Below are positions 1 to 8,981 of a stretch of DNA of 17,981 nt, piece after piece. The stretch comes from CALODL01 sp942492115 (lineage in GTDB: Bacteria; Planctomycetota; Phycisphaerae; UBA1845; CAIVHJ01): NCBI GenBank assembly GCA_942492115.1, contig CALODL010000030.1, positions 1 to 17,981 of the forward strand. The letters are read 5' to 3'. The notes under the pieces are model-generated. The model was not told the origin of the DNA. It searched no databases and worked only from the letters and a program-made list of their open reading frames with translations. The position numbers and the translations under genes are program-made. Position 1 is the stretch's first letter, and the number at the start of each line of letters is the position of its first letter.

Positions 1-2648
1 CGACGTCGGGCAGCCCTGATCATACGCTGCGCATGCAGCGCTTCATCGGGCCCAACCCCGTCCACCCAGCCGTGACGATCGAGCGCGGTGCCGCGCGGGG
101 TCTGACCGGCCTTGCTGTCACCACGCGCGACGACCACCACTCGACCGTCTTGTGGGGCAGCCACCATGATGGAACGACGCGTGTCGTCGGTCGCATGATC
201 GATGCGCTTGGAAGGCCCGTCGGTCCAGTACGCGCCATCACGAGCCACGAATCAGGCTCACAGCGTCTCGATGGGTTCACCGGCGCGCGGCGGGCGCGCT
301 GGCACGCTGACGGCCGGTTCGTCGTCGCATGGTCCGGGGATGCAGGTATCGCCGACAGCCATGGCGCACACCTCACGCTGTTCAGCCCGATGCCCCTCGC
401 CGCGCCGGACCCGCCAGCTCATGGGCTGGACCCGACAACGGCAGCGCCACACATCCCTCCGACGTACGATCCCGAGCGCCCGGCAGTCAAACGCGGTTCG
501 ATCGCCGCAGCAGAAGGGGCTGGGAGCAGCAATGGATTCATCGGTATCGTCGAAACGGGATGGAATCCGCCCGACCCGGTTATTGCCGTCGGCCCGGATC
601 AGCTGGTGGTCATGACCAATGGGGCGATCGCGTTCTTCGAAAAGGATGGTACGCTGCTGTTCGAGAACAGCATCAACAACAACACAGGATTCTGGGGCGA
701 AGTCGGCGCCGGCTTCTTCGTGTTCGACCCCGAAGTGCTCTACGATCCACCCAGCGGCCGCTTCTTTGCTGTGGCCAACGAGCGAACCGATGGCATGTCG
801 TATCTGCTGCTGGCCGTTTCGGATGACAGCAACCCCGATGGCACCTGGCACAAATATCGCTTCGATGTCACGGCCGAAGCTGCCGGCGACAACGATATCG
901 ATTCGCCGAATATGACCGTAGATGCCAACAGCGTACTCCTGACGGCAGACTTCTTCGGTCCCGACAAGCACTTGTTGTACGCCATCGACAAACAGGCAGT
1001 CCTCGATGGCCTCATGCCCACAACCCATAGCACACTGTGGACCGGGCGGCACTCACTCGGCGCGACGCTCACGCCCGATGGGGATGCACCGGCACACTAC
1101 CTCGTCGAGGGGTTCTTTGGTTCCAGTTCCGACATGATCACCCTGGTTGCCGTCACGGATCCGCTCAACACCATGACCGTCGCCGAATTCGATATGAATG
1201 TACCGATCTACGAGTCGCCAGAAGAACCTCCCAGCCTGGGCACGACCCAGAGGATCGAGACCTTCGAGGCCCGGTTCTGGAGTTGCATGTATCGCGACGG
1301 TTCACTGTGGGCGACGCACCACGTCGGCAACGACCGCGTCGTACAACGGTGGTATGAAATTGCCATGAACGGTTGGCCGAGCAGCGGTGAGACCCCCGTG
1401 CTGGTGCAGTCCGGCGACATCGATCTGGGCTCCAGTGTCCGGACTTATTTCGGTGCGATCTGGACTGATACGCTGGGTGCGACCTCCGTGTTGTTCGCCC
1501 GTTCGAGCCCCGAAGAGTTCATCTCGATGGCCCGGGCCAGCCGCCAGGCGACAGATCCCGCCGGCACGATGAGCGTGTTGACCGTTCTCAAACCGAGTAC
1601 GGCAACGTTCGATGGCGACCGCTGGGGAGACTACTGCGGCCTGGTCGAAGATCCGGTGCAAGCAGGCGTGATGTGGGGTCATCACGAGTACTACACCGGA
1701 ATCTGGCAAACGTGGGTCACGACGTTTGGGTCAACCTGCAACACCGTCGGCGACTGCGCCGACACCGACGGCAACGGGATCCGCGATGATGGCTGTATGT
1801 GGTGGGCGTGTGACGCCGGCACTTGCACGGGCACCGAAGTCGGCTTCGCCGATATGGGCGGACAATTCGGATTGTGTCCACCCGATCGTAGCTCCGACAG
1901 CAATGATCGATTCCATGCGCTGAACTGCTTTGCAGATGAAGACCCCAACGAGGCACCGCCCAACCATTATCCGTGCGAGCCTGCACCACCGGCAGCATTC
2001 AACGTCGATACCGGCGGCCCGTTTGGTGATTGTGCCCCCGACGGGACCTGTGATGGCAACGATGCCTTCCACGCCCTCGGCGCCTTTGATGGTTCCTCGA
2101 CCTGTACGTGCCCCCTGGACAGCATGCCCGCCCCCGCACCCCGGGTCACGCCCGTACGCACCGGCACGGCGCGGCTGCGCCTCACGACCGCACGGAAACT
2201 GATTCGTCCGGGTGAACAATTTGATGTGCACGTCTACCTCGACGACCTCGACGGGGCCTACCGGGGTTATCAGCTCCATCTTGGCGCCAGCGGCGGCCAC
2301 GCCGGAAGGCTGCACCTGGCCGATATTGGCCTAGGCGCTGCGCCGCTCCGTGAGCCGCACACGTCGGTGCGCCGGCGCCAAACCGACGATGATGTCGCAA
2401 CGTGGTCGGCATTCAATACGACAACGGCCCAGATGGTCGCGGGATGGGACCGCCCCCGCAAGCCGCGCCGCGGCTCACACATTGCCACCTTCACCTACGC
2501 CGTACCCGATAACGCCCGCGGTACATTCGTGATCGAGGTGCTGCACGACCCCGACGATGCGTCTGCCCGCACATACATCTTTGGAAGCGACATCACCGAT
2601 CGCATCACGATCATCGAACCGCCACGCCTCAGCGTCACGATCAGGTAA
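1..2648 (+). CDS. Large secreted beta-propeller-like protein with dockerin-like and cohesin-like C-terminal modules (5' end missing)
   Basis: The reading frame (codon phase from base 3) is open to the window edge, and the Met at 33 has no signal peptide after it, so the true start lies upstream. The visible start, to about 390, resembles planctomycete repeats of the form 'D.GRPVGP...DGRFVVAWSGD'. From about 530 to 1735 there is a propeller-like region: motifs such as DPVIAVGPDQLVVMTNG, VLYDPPSGRFFAVANE and DGDRWGDYCGLVEDP recall sialidase/BNR-like secreted proteins. Then comes a Cys-rich segment (about 1729-2125) with a DTDGNGIRDDGC calcium-loop-like motif and two repeats of the type DGxxDxNDxFHALxxF, as in dockerin-like tails. 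The last 160 residues (about 2160-2648) are cohesin-like: RPGEQFDVHVYLDDLDG, GYQLHLGASGG, IATFTYAVP. The tail is homologous to that of the next gene. No enzyme active site was recognised. The role is probably extracellular or cell-surface adhesion or binding; this is inferred. Confidence 0.85.
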   Translation, partial: TSGSPDHTLRMQRFIGPNPVHPAVTIERGAARGLTGLAVTTRDDHHSTVLWGSHHDGTTRVVGRMIDALGRPVGPVRAITSHESGSQRLDGFTGARRARWHADGRFVVAWSGDAGIADSHGAHLTLFSPMPLAAPDPPAHGLDPTTAAPHIPPTYDPERPAVKRGSIAAAEGAGSSNGFIGIVETGWNPPDPVIAVGPDQLVVMTNGAIAFFEKDGTLLFENSINNNTGFWGEVGAGFFVFDPEVLYDPPSGRFFAVANERTDGMSYLLLAVSDDSNPDGTWHKYRFDVTAEAAGDNDIDSPNMTVDANSVLLTADFFGPDKHLLYAIDKQAVLDGLMPTTHSTLWTGRHSLGATLTPDGDAPAHYLVEGFFGSSSDMITLVAVTDPLNTMTVAEFDMNVPIYESPEEPPSLGTTQRIETFEARFWSCMYRDGSLWATHHVGNDRVVQRWYEIAMNGWPSSGETPVLVQSGDIDLGSSVRTYFGAIWTDTLGATSVLFARSSPEEFISMARASRQATDPAGTMSVLTVLKPSTATFDGDRWGDYCGLVEDPVQAGVMWGHHEYYTGIWQTWVTTFGSTCNTVGDCADTDGNGIRDDGCMWWACDAGTCTGTEVGFADMGGQFGLCPPDRSSDSNDRFHALNCFADEDPNEAPPNHYPCEPAPPAAFNVDTGGPFGDCAPDGTCDGNDAFHALGAFDGSSTCTCPLDSMPAPAPRVTPVRTGTARLRLTTARKLIRPGEQFDVHVYLDDLDGAYRGYQLHLGASGGHAGRLHLADIGLGAAPLREPHTSVRRRQTDDDVATWSAFNTTTAQMVAGWDRPRKPRRGSHIATFTYAVPDNARGTFVIEVLHDPDDASARTYIFGSDITDRITIIEPPRLSVTIR

Positions 2649-2784
2649 CGCACACAACCCCTACTCGAAGCGCCCCAACCCGCCCGTGTTGTGCACTGCG
2701 TATCGTCCTTGCTGCCCCCCCTCCTTTGCAGTACGGTTGAAGTGTCTCTTGGGATCAAATGCAGGTGGAGAAGGAGGCCAGGCC
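2649..2784 (+). other. Intergenic gap between the two giant surface-protein genes
   Basis: This is 136 bases with no convincing terminator hairpin. It ends in the ribosome binding site of the next gene. A TTGAAG at 2737-2742 could be a -35 box, but I see no matching -10 box at 16-18 bases, so I cannot say whether the second gene has its own promoter or is cotranscribed with the first. Confidence 0.4.
2771..2777 (+). promoter_or_regulatory. Strong Shine-Dalgarno site fixing the start of the second giant protein
   Basis: AAGGAGG lies 7 bases before the ATG at 2785. It is a perfect match to the anti-SD core. It decides for the start at 2785 over the in-frame ATG at 2557, which overlaps the previous gene and gives a 76-residue stretch without signal-peptide character. 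Confidence 0.85.
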
Positions 2785-5700
2785 ATGCGCACGTCGATCA
2801 CTCAGTGCACCGTTTACACTCTCGCCCTGTCATGCTCAACGGCAGTTGCATTGCCACCGGCCCCATCCAACGATAGCCCGGGGGCGGCGGAGACCATCGG
2901 TGCAACGCTGCCTGCAATCATCGAAGGCACGACGGTGCTGGCCACCGACGATATCTCGGTCACCACACTGCCGGCACCCGTTGCAGATGTCGATGGCCCG
3001 GACGTGTTCTACTCATTCACACCAGCAGCCTCGGCGACTTACCGCATACAACTCCTACCGTGGCACCGCGCCCCGTTGCGCTCCAGCGACCGGCGTTTCG
3101 TGGTCTACGTGCAGGATGATGTCGATGCGTTCATCGCAGGATCCCAGGCCCCCGGAACGGCTCGGCCCGTACACGTCGACGTTGCACTGTCCGCCGGCAC
3201 GACGTACCGCATCGGAGTGGACCACAATGCCGGCACGCATGACAACTTCAAGTTCACGCTGATCCTCGATACGCTGTCCGGAGCGAACCCCGACGATTGC
3301 GCCAGCGTGATCGACCTGGCCACCACCGTTCCAACCGCGGTCCTCAACGACATTGATGGAGCGTCTGCTGACTTTGCCCTGGCTAACAGTGGCAACACCT
3401 GCACCGTGTCCGGAGGCACGCCGTCCACGGCGCCAGGCATCGACCACGTATACCGCTTCACTCCTGCAACCGACGATCTGTTCACCTTCGAGTTGTCGGC
3501 CTCGAATTTTGATGGCGTACTGTATGTCAACACGACCTGCCCACCGACTTTTCCCGCAGGCTGCCTGGGGGCCAGCGATCACAGCACGTCCGGAAGCTCG
3601 GGCGGCAAGCATGAGTTGCTGAGCGCGGCCCTGTCCAGTGGTACCGACTACTACATCTACGTTGACAATGGCAGCACAACCAACACAACGGGCCCTTACG
3701 CACTCATCGTCGATACCTCGGCCGCCTACGAGATGAACGAAGTCGAACCGAACAACGGTACCGGCAGTGCCACGGTGATCGGCACACCGTTGAACGGTGG
3801 ACAATTGGTCGGCCCGACGGACGTTGACACGTGGGCCATCTCCGGCATGACGGGCGACCGCGTCTATGCCTGGGTCAATAACGGTGGCACATCCAACAGC
3901 ACGCTGGATACCGATTTGACCTTTCTGGCTGCCGATGGCGTGACCGTCATCGAGTTCGACGACCAAGACGCTGACGGTGCAGACGCCCCCGTGGAAGACC
4001 TGCGGTTCATCTACGCGACCTCGGCACCGGTTATTGCCGGCGCGCAGATGACCTCCGATGGCACGCACTACCTGCAGGTCACGGACCAGAGCGACACCGG
4101 AACGGTTCATCGCTATCGCCTGCACACCGGCGTGGAACCTGCAACACGGTCGCCACTGCCTGAGTGCGAACCCAACGACACATTGCCTGCCGCGGATCGC
4201 TCCGGCAAACATTTCTACGCCGGCATTATCGACATCGACGGTGACGTGGACGTCTATGCCATCGAGGTGGCACTCGGCGATCGCGTGTTCGCGGCGCTCG
4301 ATGGCGACCCGGAACGTGATGGCACGGGCAACACCGCCCCGGCGGACGATCCCCGGGCCTTTCACGGGAAACTCGTCATTTACGATCCGGCTGGCGACAT
4401 CCTGATCAGCGACGTGAGCGATTCGAATTCCATTCAGTCCGCTCCGGACTACCCGGCGCAAGGCGCGTTCTTCGTCGCCCGCACCACTGGCACACACTAC
4501 GTCGCCGTGTCCGGCCAAAGCAGTACATCGGCCGGAGCCGAATCAACCTACCACCTCGCCGTGTTCCTCAACGATGCCGCACCGGTGTTGACAGAGGAGG
4601 TCGATCCCCTGGCCACCCTGACGCCCGATTACCCGAATGATCTCATCGACGTCGAGGCCACCGATGCCGACTCCGGTATCTGTTCAGCCCAGTTGTTCGA
4701 TGACACCAACGTCCAACTGGCCGGCCTCGGCTTTGCACCCGGCGACCCCGTCGCAAGTTTCACGGTTGAGCTGATTGACCCGGGCCAGAGCGGCCGGGGG
4801 AAGCTGGTGGTCACTGATTGCGCCGGCAATACGTTCTGTGCAGTCGCAAAGATCGACGTGGACGCGCCGGATTGCACAGGCACCAACTTCTCGGCACGAA
4901 CCCTGAGCAGCACGCACGGCCCACTGTTCGTTCCAGACAACGACTCCACGGGAATCGACAGCGTCATCACTCTCGACGAGGCCGGTTTGATCAGCGATGT
5001 CAGCGTCACGGTAACCATCGAAACCATACGCTGTCCGGACATTGATTTGTTCCTGCGCAGCCCCGCGGGCACGCTCGTCGAACTGATGACCGATCGCGGA
5101 AGTAGCCTCGAATTCGATTTCACGGACACGACCTTCGATGACGATGCCGAGGATATCATTCCCATTCTCAGCGGCGACGCACCGTTCACGGGGACGTGGT
5201 TGCCCGAGGATCCGCAAGGATTCAGCCAACTCCTGGGCGAACAGGCCCAGGGTGATTGGACCCTGAACATCATCGACGATTCGAACTCTGCGAGCGGCGG
5301 TGCGCGCCTCGTGCGCTGGTCGCTCGATGTAGCCGCAGGTTTTGCCAGCCCCGAGTCGTTCTCGGGCAGCGCCAGTGACATCGCTGGATTCGATTGTGGC
5401 ATCGCTTCGATTGAACTGCTGTCGCCGGTCAATGTCCAACTGGACCTTCCTGGCGACTTCAATGCCGGCGATACCGTGGTGCCTTATGTCGTGTCCCTGA
5501 TCGACCCATCGTTATCCGGTAGCGGAACCGTCGTGGTGACTGACCTCGCCGAAAACACGTGCGAGAGCATCGTTGCACTCAATGGTTTCGTGGATGACGA
5601 AGCCCCCGGTAACACCGGCGCTGCAACGACGGACCGATTCTACAGCGCCGAAGTCCAGGTCGACGTCCCACCGGGCGTCCCGAGCGGGGTCGAGTCGATC

Positions 5701-8343
5701 ATCAACGTCACCGACAGCTTCATGGTCGGCGAGGCCGAAGTCGAGTTGACCATCGACACCAAAGATGTCGGGCGTCTCGCCGCCACAGTGGCTCACGACC
5801 GCGGTTTTGCCGCATTACTCAACCGAACCGGAATGGACGAACGTGGCTCGGTCGGGCTGACCAAAGACAATCTGTGGGTCACGCTCGACGATGATGCCCC
5901 GGCCACGGACGATGCACACCTCGAACCGGCACTGGGGACGGTTCCTTTTCTAGGCCTGCATCAGCCCGACGGTCGTGGGGCATTCGTCGGCGACGGCATC
6001 ACGACCGATCGCAGACAGAACATGCTGCTCAATCTGGCCAACCAGAACGCCGCCGGAGCGTGGACCATGTTCGTCGGCGACTTCCGCCAACAGGTGTCGG
6101 GCAACCGTTCGACCTTCCGCCGATGGTCGATGACGCTCAAGTCGCCATGCGGCGCCGAACACTACGTCGGAACGGCCACGGATCTGGCCCCGGGCAGCGG
6201 CATCTGCACGATCGAGTTGGCGGGCGGGGCGACCAATCTTCAGGCCATCGCCGGATTCACACCGGGAGCCGAGCGGGTTGATTACTCCGTGGAACTGCTC
6301 GACCCCACACTGCCCGGAAGCGGCCTGCTGCAGATCTCGGACTGCAGCGGCAACACGACCGACATCAATATCGCACTCGTCGAGCGCAGTGCAGACACCG
6401 CCGCGCCCGATGTCGACGGCATCGTCGACACCGAAGCGGCGCAATTCATCGGAACGGCCACGGACGATGGTCCCGATGACACCGGCATCGCCATGGTCGA
6501 GTTACTGCCCTACTCGACCAACGTCGAGCTGGTATCGGTTACACCTGACCCACCACTGGGCGCCGCCAGCGTCGACTTCGTGCTGGGGCTCATCGATCCT
6601 GGTGTCAACGGCATCGCCTATGTCCGCGTCACCGACGGGTGCGGATGGAGGGGCCACACGCTGGCGCTCATCGATGCCACGCAACCGCTGTGCAGCGGAT
6701 CCGTCGGCCAAACCCGACGCTACCTGAGCACGACCCCACCGTTGCCGATTCCGGACAACAATCCGAGTGGGGTCAACTCGGCCATCGTGGTCGCTGACAC
6801 GGATATCGTTGATGACCTTGATATCACCTTCAACATCACGCACCCCTTCGTCGACGACATCGAGTTGGAACTGATTGGACCACCCGTCCTCCAGCTCATT
6901 GACGATCTGGGCTCAACCGGAAACGATTTCATCGACACCACACTGGACGACGACGCGGCGGAACCGATTCCGGACTCATCGGCGGCGGCGCCATTCACCG
7001 GTTCGTGGCAGGCTCAGAACGGACCGATTCTCTTCGCGCTCGAAGGCGGCTCAGCAGCCGGGTCGTACACCCTCCGCACGGTCGATGACAAGGCCAACGA
7101 CACTGGAACCTTCGAGAGCTGGTCCCTGCTGATCACATCGTCGACATTCCCCGAGCGCTATGACGGTCGTGCCGAAGACAATGAACCCTTGAGCAGCGGG
7201 ATTTGCTCCATTGAGCTGGTCGGGGACGAGGGCCTGGTCCTCGTCATCGATCCAGCGTTCAACCCCACAGACCATCTGGTGCGGTACTCCGTCGAGCTGG
7301 CCGATCCCAATGGCACGGGCAGTGGCACGGTACGTGTGACCGATTGTGCCGGTCATTCATGCGAAGACAGCATCGCATTGGGAACCATCGATACGTGCAC
7401 GGACCTGGCCGATTGTGCCGACCTCGACGACAACGGTATTCGTGACGACGGTTGTGTGTGGTGGAGCTGTGAAGACAGAACCTGCCTGGGCACCGACGTG
7501 GTCTTCGCCGATATGGGTGGCCAGTTCGGTGAGTGCCCGCCTGACGGGACTGCCGACGGCAATGACCGCTTCCAGGCGCTCAACTGTTTCGCCAACGTCG
7601 ATCCCAATGGCGGAGGCGACTACACGTGCGAAGCGTTACCGCCAGCAGCACTGAACGTTGACGCGGGTGGACAGTTTGGTTCATGCCTGCCCGACGGCGT
7701 GTGTGATGGCAACGATGCCTTCGCAGCGCTGAATGCTTTTGGCGGAGTCACCACGTGTGCCTGTCCGCTGGATGGTGCCCCGGCCCCAGCCGGCCCCGGC
7801 ACGCCGGTCGTCATCGATCGTGCGAACTTGAGCTTGCGTGTGAATACTCCAACGGTCCGCCCGGGAGACCCAATCAGTGTCGACATCTATCTCGATTCGA
7901 CGCTGCAAGACCTTCGCGGCTACCAACTCCACGTCGGCGTTTCAGGCGGTGAAGCGGGCCAGCTTCGACTCATTGATATCGACCTGAGTAGACCACACGT
8001 TCTGGCCGGACAGCAGCCGCAACGCCGGACGCTGGCCACCAGAGGGGCACGACCATTCGATGACGAAGTTGCCCCGTACTGGAGCGCGTTCAATCGGGAT
8101 ACCGCCCAACTCGTCGTCGGACTCGATACGCCCGGTGTGGCGGTCACGCCGGGATACCTGGCAACGTTCACCTTCCGGGCCCCGAAGGACGCGCGTGGCA
8201 TGTTCGTCATCGACCTGCTGCACGGCGCGCCGTTCAACGCGCACCGCAGCTTCCTGTTCGCCACACAGCCCCATCACGCAATCGAACTACAATCCACCCC
8301 GGTCGTCGTCGAGGTCATTCCTCAGAAGAGACGCGTCCGCTGA
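2785..8343 (+). CDS. Giant secreted multidomain protein: PPC-like domains, three P-like domains, dockerin-like and cohesin-like tail
   Basis: This is 1852 aa. Residues 1 to about 23 look like a Sec signal peptide (MRTSITQ, then VYTLALSCSTAVA). Residues about 25-600 hold four beta-sandwich units resembling bacterial pre-peptidase C-terminal (PPC) domains; two open with EVEPNNG (about 319) and ECEPND (about 461). Residues about 605-1537 alternate five units of about 80 aa, each carrying a VELIDPxxSGxGxxxVTDCAGN-type motif, with three proprotein-convertase P-like domains (about 700-851, 948-1122 and 1307-1452; e.g. IPDNNPSGVNSAIVV, DIELELIGPP, TLRTVDD...SWSLLITS). The tail (about 1538-1852) is Cys/Asp-rich and dockerin-like (DLDDNGIRDDGC, DGTADGNDRFQALNCF, DGVCDGNDAFAALNAF), then cohesin-like (VRPGDPISVDIYLDS, GYQLHVGVSGG, LATFTFRAP). 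No protease or other catalytic domain is visible, although PPC and P domains usually accompany secreted proteases. The likely role is a surface or extracellular scaffold or adhesin; this is inferred. Confidence 0.9.
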   Translation: MRTSITQCTVYTLALSCSTAVALPPAPSNDSPGAAETIGATLPAIIEGTTVLATDDISVTTLPAPVADVDGPDVFYSFTPAASATYRIQLLPWHRAPLRSSDRRFVVYVQDDVDAFIAGSQAPGTARPVHVDVALSAGTTYRIGVDHNAGTHDNFKFTLILDTLSGANPDDCASVIDLATTVPTAVLNDIDGASADFALANSGNTCTVSGGTPSTAPGIDHVYRFTPATDDLFTFELSASNFDGVLYVNTTCPPTFPAGCLGASDHSTSGSSGGKHELLSAALSSGTDYYIYVDNGSTTNTTGPYALIVDTSAAYEMNEVEPNNGTGSATVIGTPLNGGQLVGPTDVDTWAISGMTGDRVYAWVNNGGTSNSTLDTDLTFLAADGVTVIEFDDQDADGADAPVEDLRFIYATSAPVIAGAQMTSDGTHYLQVTDQSDTGTVHRYRLHTGVEPATRSPLPECEPNDTLPAADRSGKHFYAGIIDIDGDVDVYAIEVALGDRVFAALDGDPERDGTGNTAPADDPRAFHGKLVIYDPAGDILISDVSDSNSIQSAPDYPAQGAFFVARTTGTHYVAVSGQSSTSAGAESTYHLAVFLNDAAPVLTEEVDPLATLTPDYPNDLIDVEATDADSGICSAQLFDDTNVQLAGLGFAPGDPVASFTVELIDPGQSGRGKLVVTDCAGNTFCAVAKIDVDAPDCTGTNFSARTLSSTHGPLFVPDNDSTGIDSVITLDEAGLISDVSVTVTIETIRCPDIDLFLRSPAGTLVELMTDRGSSLEFDFTDTTFDDDAEDIIPILSGDAPFTGTWLPEDPQGFSQLLGEQAQGDWTLNIIDDSNSASGGARLVRWSLDVAAGFASPESFSGSASDIAGFDCGIASIELLSPVNVQLDLPGDFNAGDTVVPYVVSLIDPSLSGSGTVVVTDLAENTCESIVALNGFVDDEAPGNTGAATTDRFYSAEVQVDVPPGVPSGVESIINVTDSFMVGEAEVELTIDTKDVGRLAATVAHDRGFAALLNRTGMDERGSVGLTKDNLWVTLDDDAPATDDAHLEPALGTVPFLGLHQPDGRGAFVGDGITTDRRQNMLLNLANQNAAGAWTMFVGDFRQQVSGNRSTFRRWSMTLKSPCGAEHYVGTATDLAPGSGICTIELAGGATNLQAIAGFTPGAERVDYSVELLDPTLPGSGLLQISDCSGNTTDINIALVERSADTAAPDVDGIVDTEAAQFIGTATDDGPDDTGIAMVELLPYSTNVELVSVTPDPPLGAASVDFVLGLIDPGVNGIAYVRVTDGCGWRGHTLALIDATQPLCSGSVGQTRRYLSTTPPLPIPDNNPSGVNSAIVVADTDIVDDLDITFNITHPFVDDIELELIGPPVLQLIDDLGSTGNDFIDTTLDDDAAEPIPDSSAAAPFTGSWQAQNGPILFALEGGSAAGSYTLRTVDDKANDTGTFESWSLLITSSTFPERYDGRAEDNEPLSSGICSIELVGDEGLVLVIDPAFNPTDHLVRYSVELADPNGTGSGTVRVTDCAGHSCEDSIALGTIDTCTDLADCADLDDNGIRDDGCVWWSCEDRTCLGTDVVFADMGGQFGECPPDGTADGNDRFQALNCFANVDPNGGGDYTCEALPPAALNVDAGGQFGSCLPDGVCDGNDAFAALNAFGGVTTCACPLDGAPAPAGPGTPVVIDRANLSLRVNTPTVRPGDPISVDIYLDSTLQDLRGYQLHVGVSGGEAGQLRLIDIDLSRPHVLAGQQPQRRTLATRGARPFDDEVAPYWSAFNRDTAQLVVGLDTPGVAVTPGYLATFTFRAPKDARGMFVIDLLHGAPFNAHRSFLFATQPHHAIELQSTPVVVEVIPQKRRVR
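4648..7395 (+). repeat. Protein-level alternating repeat: VTDCAGN-type units and P-like domains
   Basis: Within the giant gene, five units of about 80 codons (near 4648-4875, 5362-5600, 6168-6390, 6448-6700 and 7159-7395) share the pattern GICSIELxxxxNVQL...VELIDPxxSGxGxVxVTDCAGN. They alternate with three P-like domains in the order unit-P-unit-P-unit-unit-P-unit. The third copy pair (6168-6700) has two units in a row, which suggests loss of a P domain or duplication of a unit. The repeats are divergent at DNA level, so the array is old. Confidence 0.6.
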
Positions 8344-8359
8344 TCAATACTGGACCTGC

Positions 8360-8391
8360 CCGTGGCCGGCGCCTCAGCGCGTCGGCCACGG
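8360..8391 (+). terminator. GC-rich hairpin 16 bases after the giant surface-protein gene
   Basis: CCGTGGCC (8360-8367) pairs perfectly with GGCCACGG (8384-8391), with further short pairing possible inside the loop. No T tract follows, so it is either a mRNA 3'-end stabilising structure or a weak or factor-assisted terminator. Confidence 0.45.
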
Positions 8392-8393
8392 TT

Positions 8394-8408
8394 ATGAAAC
8401 TGTTTCAT
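8394..8408. promoter_or_regulatory. Perfect 15-bp palindrome, candidate operator
   Basis: ATGAAAC-T-GTTTCAT has seven-base arms around a single central base. A one-base loop does not favour an RNA hairpin, so a dimeric regulator site is the better reading. It lies between the giant gene and the possible non-coding RNA. No regulator gene is present in the window. Confidence 0.35.
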
Positions 8409-8507
8409 TCATACTGAGTATTCTGTCATCGCCCCAACTCGAAGGCCGGCGGAAGACCGGATCTACATCCTTGCGATCCGCCCATGCACCCCTCGCTGCT
8501 CAACAAT

Positions 8508-8652
8508 GTCCGGCAAAGACATGCGCCAAGTGGGGCAATGTGAAAATAGTAAGCCTCACATGCCGGACGGGCAGTTAAGCAGGGGCCTTCTCTTCGACCT
8601 TGTGTCAAAACGCTCATCAACAACCGGCGTGACGCGCCGCGCGCCCCCTGCT
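8508..8652 (+). ncRNA. Candidate structured RNA (three-way junction plus second stem)
   Basis: GTCCGGCA (8508-8515) pairs with TGCCGGAC (8561-8568). Inside lie a hairpin with arms TGCgCC/GGgGCA (8522-8537, tetraloop AAGT, one G-G mismatch) and a hairpin TGTGA/TCACA (8539-8560), stacked directly on the outer stem, giving a three-way junction. Next to it AGCAGGGG (8578-8585) pairs with CCCCTGCT (8645-8652). An intrinsic terminator follows about 100 bases later. It matches no RNA family that I can name; motifs of RNase P, tmRNA, SRP RNA and c-di-GMP riboswitches were looked for and not found. A single 8-bp stem would be expected by chance in a region this size, so confidence is low. Strand is assumed from the terminator. 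Confidence 0.25.
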
Positions 8653-8754
8653 ACGGATCTACGCCGTTTGAACTAGAGTCAATACATCATTCCTCTAAAA
8701 AGGGTTGTACACAGGACTTACAGAGATACAATCCGTGTGCTTCTTTCCCCTCCG

Positions 8755-8792
8755 GACCCGGTTGCGTGTACGCGTCGCCGGGTCTTTTTTTT
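8755..8792 (+). terminator. Intrinsic (Rho-independent) terminator without an upstream ORF
   Basis: GACCCGG (8755-8761) pairs with CCGGGTC (8778-8784), followed by eight T (8785-8792). The loop itself contains GCGTGTACGC, which can form a small inner stem. It is about 410 bases past the nearest plus-strand stop codon, so it more likely ends a separate short transcript than the giant gene's mRNA. Confidence 0.65.
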
Positions 8793-8981
8793 GGGTCCTT
8801 CACGACATCGCGGAATGGGCCTGCGTACATGATCCTTGTTGACGCACGCGTGACGGAGGCGAGGAATGGGCCGCCGCAGGGGAAAGCGGTCGGTGAAGCC
8901 CGTTCAGGACACATGACGTGCCCCAGGATCACAACGGCACTCCGGGCTGCACCCGGATGAGAACACGCGTATCATGGCCGG

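Larger units (their letters stand above)
8344..8981. other. 638-base non-coding region with several inverted repeats
   Basis: No convincing coding frame was found here. It holds, in order: a strong hairpin just after the giant gene (8360-8391), a 15-bp perfect palindrome (8394-8408), nested inverted repeats between 8508 and 8652 that could fold as RNA, an intrinsic terminator (8755-8792), and about 190 bases upstream of the Nudix gene in which I see no strong promoter. The closest promoter match there is TTGACG near 8839 with a poor -10 (AGGAAT) 17 bases later. Confidence 0.6.

Noticed and set aside
3055..4518. 487-codon minus-strand ORF within the giant gene
   Set aside because: It is antisense to a frame with clear domain motifs; long open antisense frames are common in GC-rich coding DNA. 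No family motif seen.
8538..8561. CRP-like site TGTGA...TCACA
   Set aside because: The half sites are 12 bases apart instead of 6.
8508..8568. tRNA-like cloverleaf
   Set aside because: The outer stem resembles an acceptor stem, but there is no T-arm GGTTCGAxTCC and no proper anticodon arm.
8687..8932. 81-codon minus-strand ORF (GTG start) ending in GLYLCKSCVQPFLEE
   Set aside because: It runs through the intrinsic terminator including its T8 tract (read as Lys-Lys), has no ribosome site and no recognisable family.
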